64,000 bases of DNA from Pseudarthrobacter cellobiosi (GTDB lineage: Bacteria > Actinomycetota > Actinomycetes > Actinomycetales > Micrococcaceae). Numbering within the stretch: position 1 is the stretch's first letter; the number at the start of each line of letters is the position of its first letter. A program made the position numbers and the translations under genes. Below the pieces are notes generated by a model. It saw only the letters and a program-made list of their open reading frames with translations, ran no database searches and was not told the DNA's origin. Where the stretch lies: positions 1 through 64,000 of the forward strand of contig NZ_JAMXBJ010000047.1 of assembly GCF_023913755.1 (NCBI RefSeq), given 5' to 3'. This document shows positions 62,849-64,000 of the stretch, piece after piece.

Positions 62849-62898
62849 CCCAAAAACGTAACACTCGCCCCGCCCCGCCGCACCGCCGCCGTCGTCAT

Positions 62899-62947
62899 CT
62901 TCCGTAACCAACGCGTGCTTCCGTAACCCCAACCGTGCTTCCGTAAC
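62899..62947. repeat. CTTCCGTAAC short direct repeats
   Basis: Three copies of CTTCCGTAAC begin at 62899, 62918 and 62938, 19-20 bases apart, in the divergent gap between the riboswitch and the lipoprotein gene. The last two copies also share GTG before them. Possible regulator sites. Confidence 0.6.
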
Positions 62948-62973
62948 ACCGGCGCCGACGGGACAATCGGGTC

Positions 62974-63552
62974 ATGGGGAACTTTCGGGGGCGTTCAGTG
63001 ACCGGCGCCTGGGCACGCGGTTTGGCCGTGGGGCTGTGCGCCGTGCCGGTGCTGGTGGGGGTGACAAGCTGCCGGAACATTTTCGCGCCGCCGCCCTGCA
63101 TGCCGCCGGAGTTTTCCGTCTCGCCTGCCGCCGCTAAACCCGGCGACCAGGTCACCGTCAGCGCCCCTGACGCCACCTGCGACGCCCGCTACGGCACCGA
63201 CGCACGGGTCCAGGTGACGGTCAGGGATGCGGCCGGCATCACCGTGCTGGAGGATCTCGCTCCCATGTCCGACGACGGCGCATTCACTTTTGTGTTCACC
63301 GTCCCGGCTGGCGTGGCTCCCGGGAAGGCCGGGGTCACCGCTTACCCGTATGGCGTGGACTGGTGCGACGATACCGGAGTGAACAACCGGGCGGCGCAGG
63401 GGCCGACGGAACTGGTCCGGGTTTCGTGTGCGGAACGCCTGGTGCCCTTGATAATCCTGGGGGCTGATCCGCCTGGTCAACGCAGTTCATGGGTCAGGAG
63501 CTCCTGGAAAGCCGTATTGGGTTCGCTGGGTTTGCCGGAGCCGCTCAGGTAG
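62974..63552 (+). CDS. Putative lipoprotein with abnormal C-terminus
   Basis: A 192-residue frame. The signal region (GLAVGLCAVPVLVGVTSC) ends in a lipobox-like VTSC. The middle is an Ig-like beta domain (PPEFSVSPAAAKPGDQVTVS; TFVFTVPAGVAPGKAGVTAY) with paired cysteines. After CAERLVPLIILGAD the composition changes, and from 63477 the frame runs over a minus-strand gene remnant. The native protein probably ended near residue 165; the last 25 residues are likely read-through. Confidence 0.65.
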   Translation: MGNFRGRSVTGAWARGLAVGLCAVPVLVGVTSCRNIFAPPPCMPPEFSVSPAAAKPGDQVTVSAPDATCDARYGTDARVQVTVRDAAGITVLEDLAPMSDDGAFTFVFTVPAGVAPGKAGVTAYPYGVDWCDDTGVNNRAAQGPTELVRVSCAERLVPLIILGADPPGQRSSWVRSSWKAVLGSLGLPEPLR

Positions 63553-63638
63553 AGCCCCATCTGCATGCCGTGGTACTCCCAATAGGCGAAGCCTATTAGC
63601 TCAGACAGCGCCTGTCTTGACCGTTCCCATGACGATTC
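63477..63638 (-). pseudogene. 3' remnant of a minus-strand gene
   Basis: A 54-codon stretch, open from just after a TAG at 63639-63641 to TGA at 63477. It reads SWERSRQALSELIGFAYWEY, HGMQMGLYLSGSGKP and ends FQELLTHELR, very protein-like. No start codon with a ribosome site exists, so it is the tail of a decayed gene. I cannot name the family. Confidence 0.5.
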
Positions 63639-63711
63639 CTAATTCAGGTATCGGGCCCCGGAGAAGTCGACTAAATGCCACGCTGGCGCCGGCGCTGCTC
63701 TCCCGGTCGCC

Positions 63712-64000
63712 CTAGCCGCGGGCTTTGAGGATCAGGGCGTCGCCCTGGCCACCGCCGCCGCACAAGGCAACCACGCCTGTTCCGCCGCCGCGCCGTTTCA
63801 GCGCGAGTGCCTGATGCAGCACAAGGCGCGCCCCGGAGGCGCCCACCGGGTGGCCCAGGGCGATGGCGCCGCCGTCGGCGTTGATCTTGTCCGCGTCGAT
63901 CCCCAGGTCGGTGGCGGACTGCAGCACCACCGATGCGAAGGCTTCGTTGATCTCAATGAGGTCCACGTCGTCAATGGTCAGCCCTTCAAGTTTCAGGGCT
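63712..64000 (-). CDS. Acetyl-CoA acyltransferase (thiolase), 3' end only
   Basis: The last 95 or so residues of a thiolase; the gene continues beyond the window. [32 protein letters not shown] with the catalytic histidine, and [13 protein letters not shown] with the catalytic cysteine are all visible. Such enzymes split or make 3-ketoacyl-CoA in fatty acid or related metabolism. Confidence 0.95.
   Translation of the reverse strand, partial: ALKLEGLTIDDVDLIEINEAFASVVLQSATDLGIDADKINADGGAIALGHPVGASGARLVLHQALALKRRGGGTGVVALCGGGGQGDALILKARG

Overview
The window looks like chromosomal DNA of a high-GC Gram-positive bacterium of the Micrococcaceae (Arthrobacter or Pseudarthrobacter type). The grounds are the GC-rich codon use, frequent GTG starts, ATGA/GTGA gene overlaps, a seven-subunit Mrp antiporter with MrpA and MrpB fused, a SAM-IV-like riboswitch before metZ, and several actinobacterial families (PxKF, DUF4235, UPF0303, CopD-CtaG fusion). 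This is inference from the sequence; no database search was made. No phage, plasmid, CRISPR, rRNA or complete insertion sequence is visible. The only RNA gene I can support is tRNA-Gly(CCC).

Layout. 0-9 kb: HU protein, a CopD-CtaG membrane protein coupled to a thioredoxin/NHL protein, a frameshifted DUF559-type pseudogene, a membrane-anchored unknown and a HerA/DUF853 ATPase. 9-12.4 kb: a secreted Ig-like/PxKF protein and a luciferase-like oxidoreductase. 12.4-20 kb: a LacI-controlled carbohydrate locus (two operators, LacI, binding protein, two permeases, GH130 enzyme, large secreted six-hairpin-like enzyme). 20-25.7 kb: a degenerate trehalose-phosphatase/GH15 fusion, an AEC transporter, panD and a LysR regulator. 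25.8-31.2 kb: an APC permease and putA, with nearly identical promoters that suggest one regulon. 31-42.5 kb: LysR/MFS pair, N5-(carboxyethyl)ornithine synthase family gene with a 45-aa basic partner, two SRPBCC genes around the tRNA, a CAP/VCBS secreted protein, dcd, a KhtTU-like K+/H+ antiporter pair, and an MFS transporter. 42.7-49.2 kb: mrpA-G. 49-53.4 kb: DUF4235, UPF0303 and a TPP-riboswitch-controlled YkoE-D-C ECF transporter. 53.4-64 kb: a DUF1906-like secreted protein, an HTH-MurA fusion, YbdK-type ligase, LysE/LysG pair, DUF1905, an isoprenylcysteine-methyltransferase-like protein, the SAM-IV-controlled DUF1737-rhodanese-metZ operon, a lipoprotein and the 3' end of a thiolase.

The least explained DNA is in the intergenic spaces. 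Three repeat families recur: (i) three elements of exactly 98 bp with GTCACGC/GCGTGAC ends, two of them bracketing the GH15 fusion gene; (ii) five palindromes, four of 61-63 bp and one of 74 bp, with GCGCGAAC ends and two interchangeable arm types, one copy being a hybrid; (iii) 32-bp tandem units with a GAGAGCGT core, seen at the window start and between the permease and putA. With the HTH-MurA fusion, the catalytically altered HAD domain and the unassigned secreted enzyme, these are the items most worth following up.
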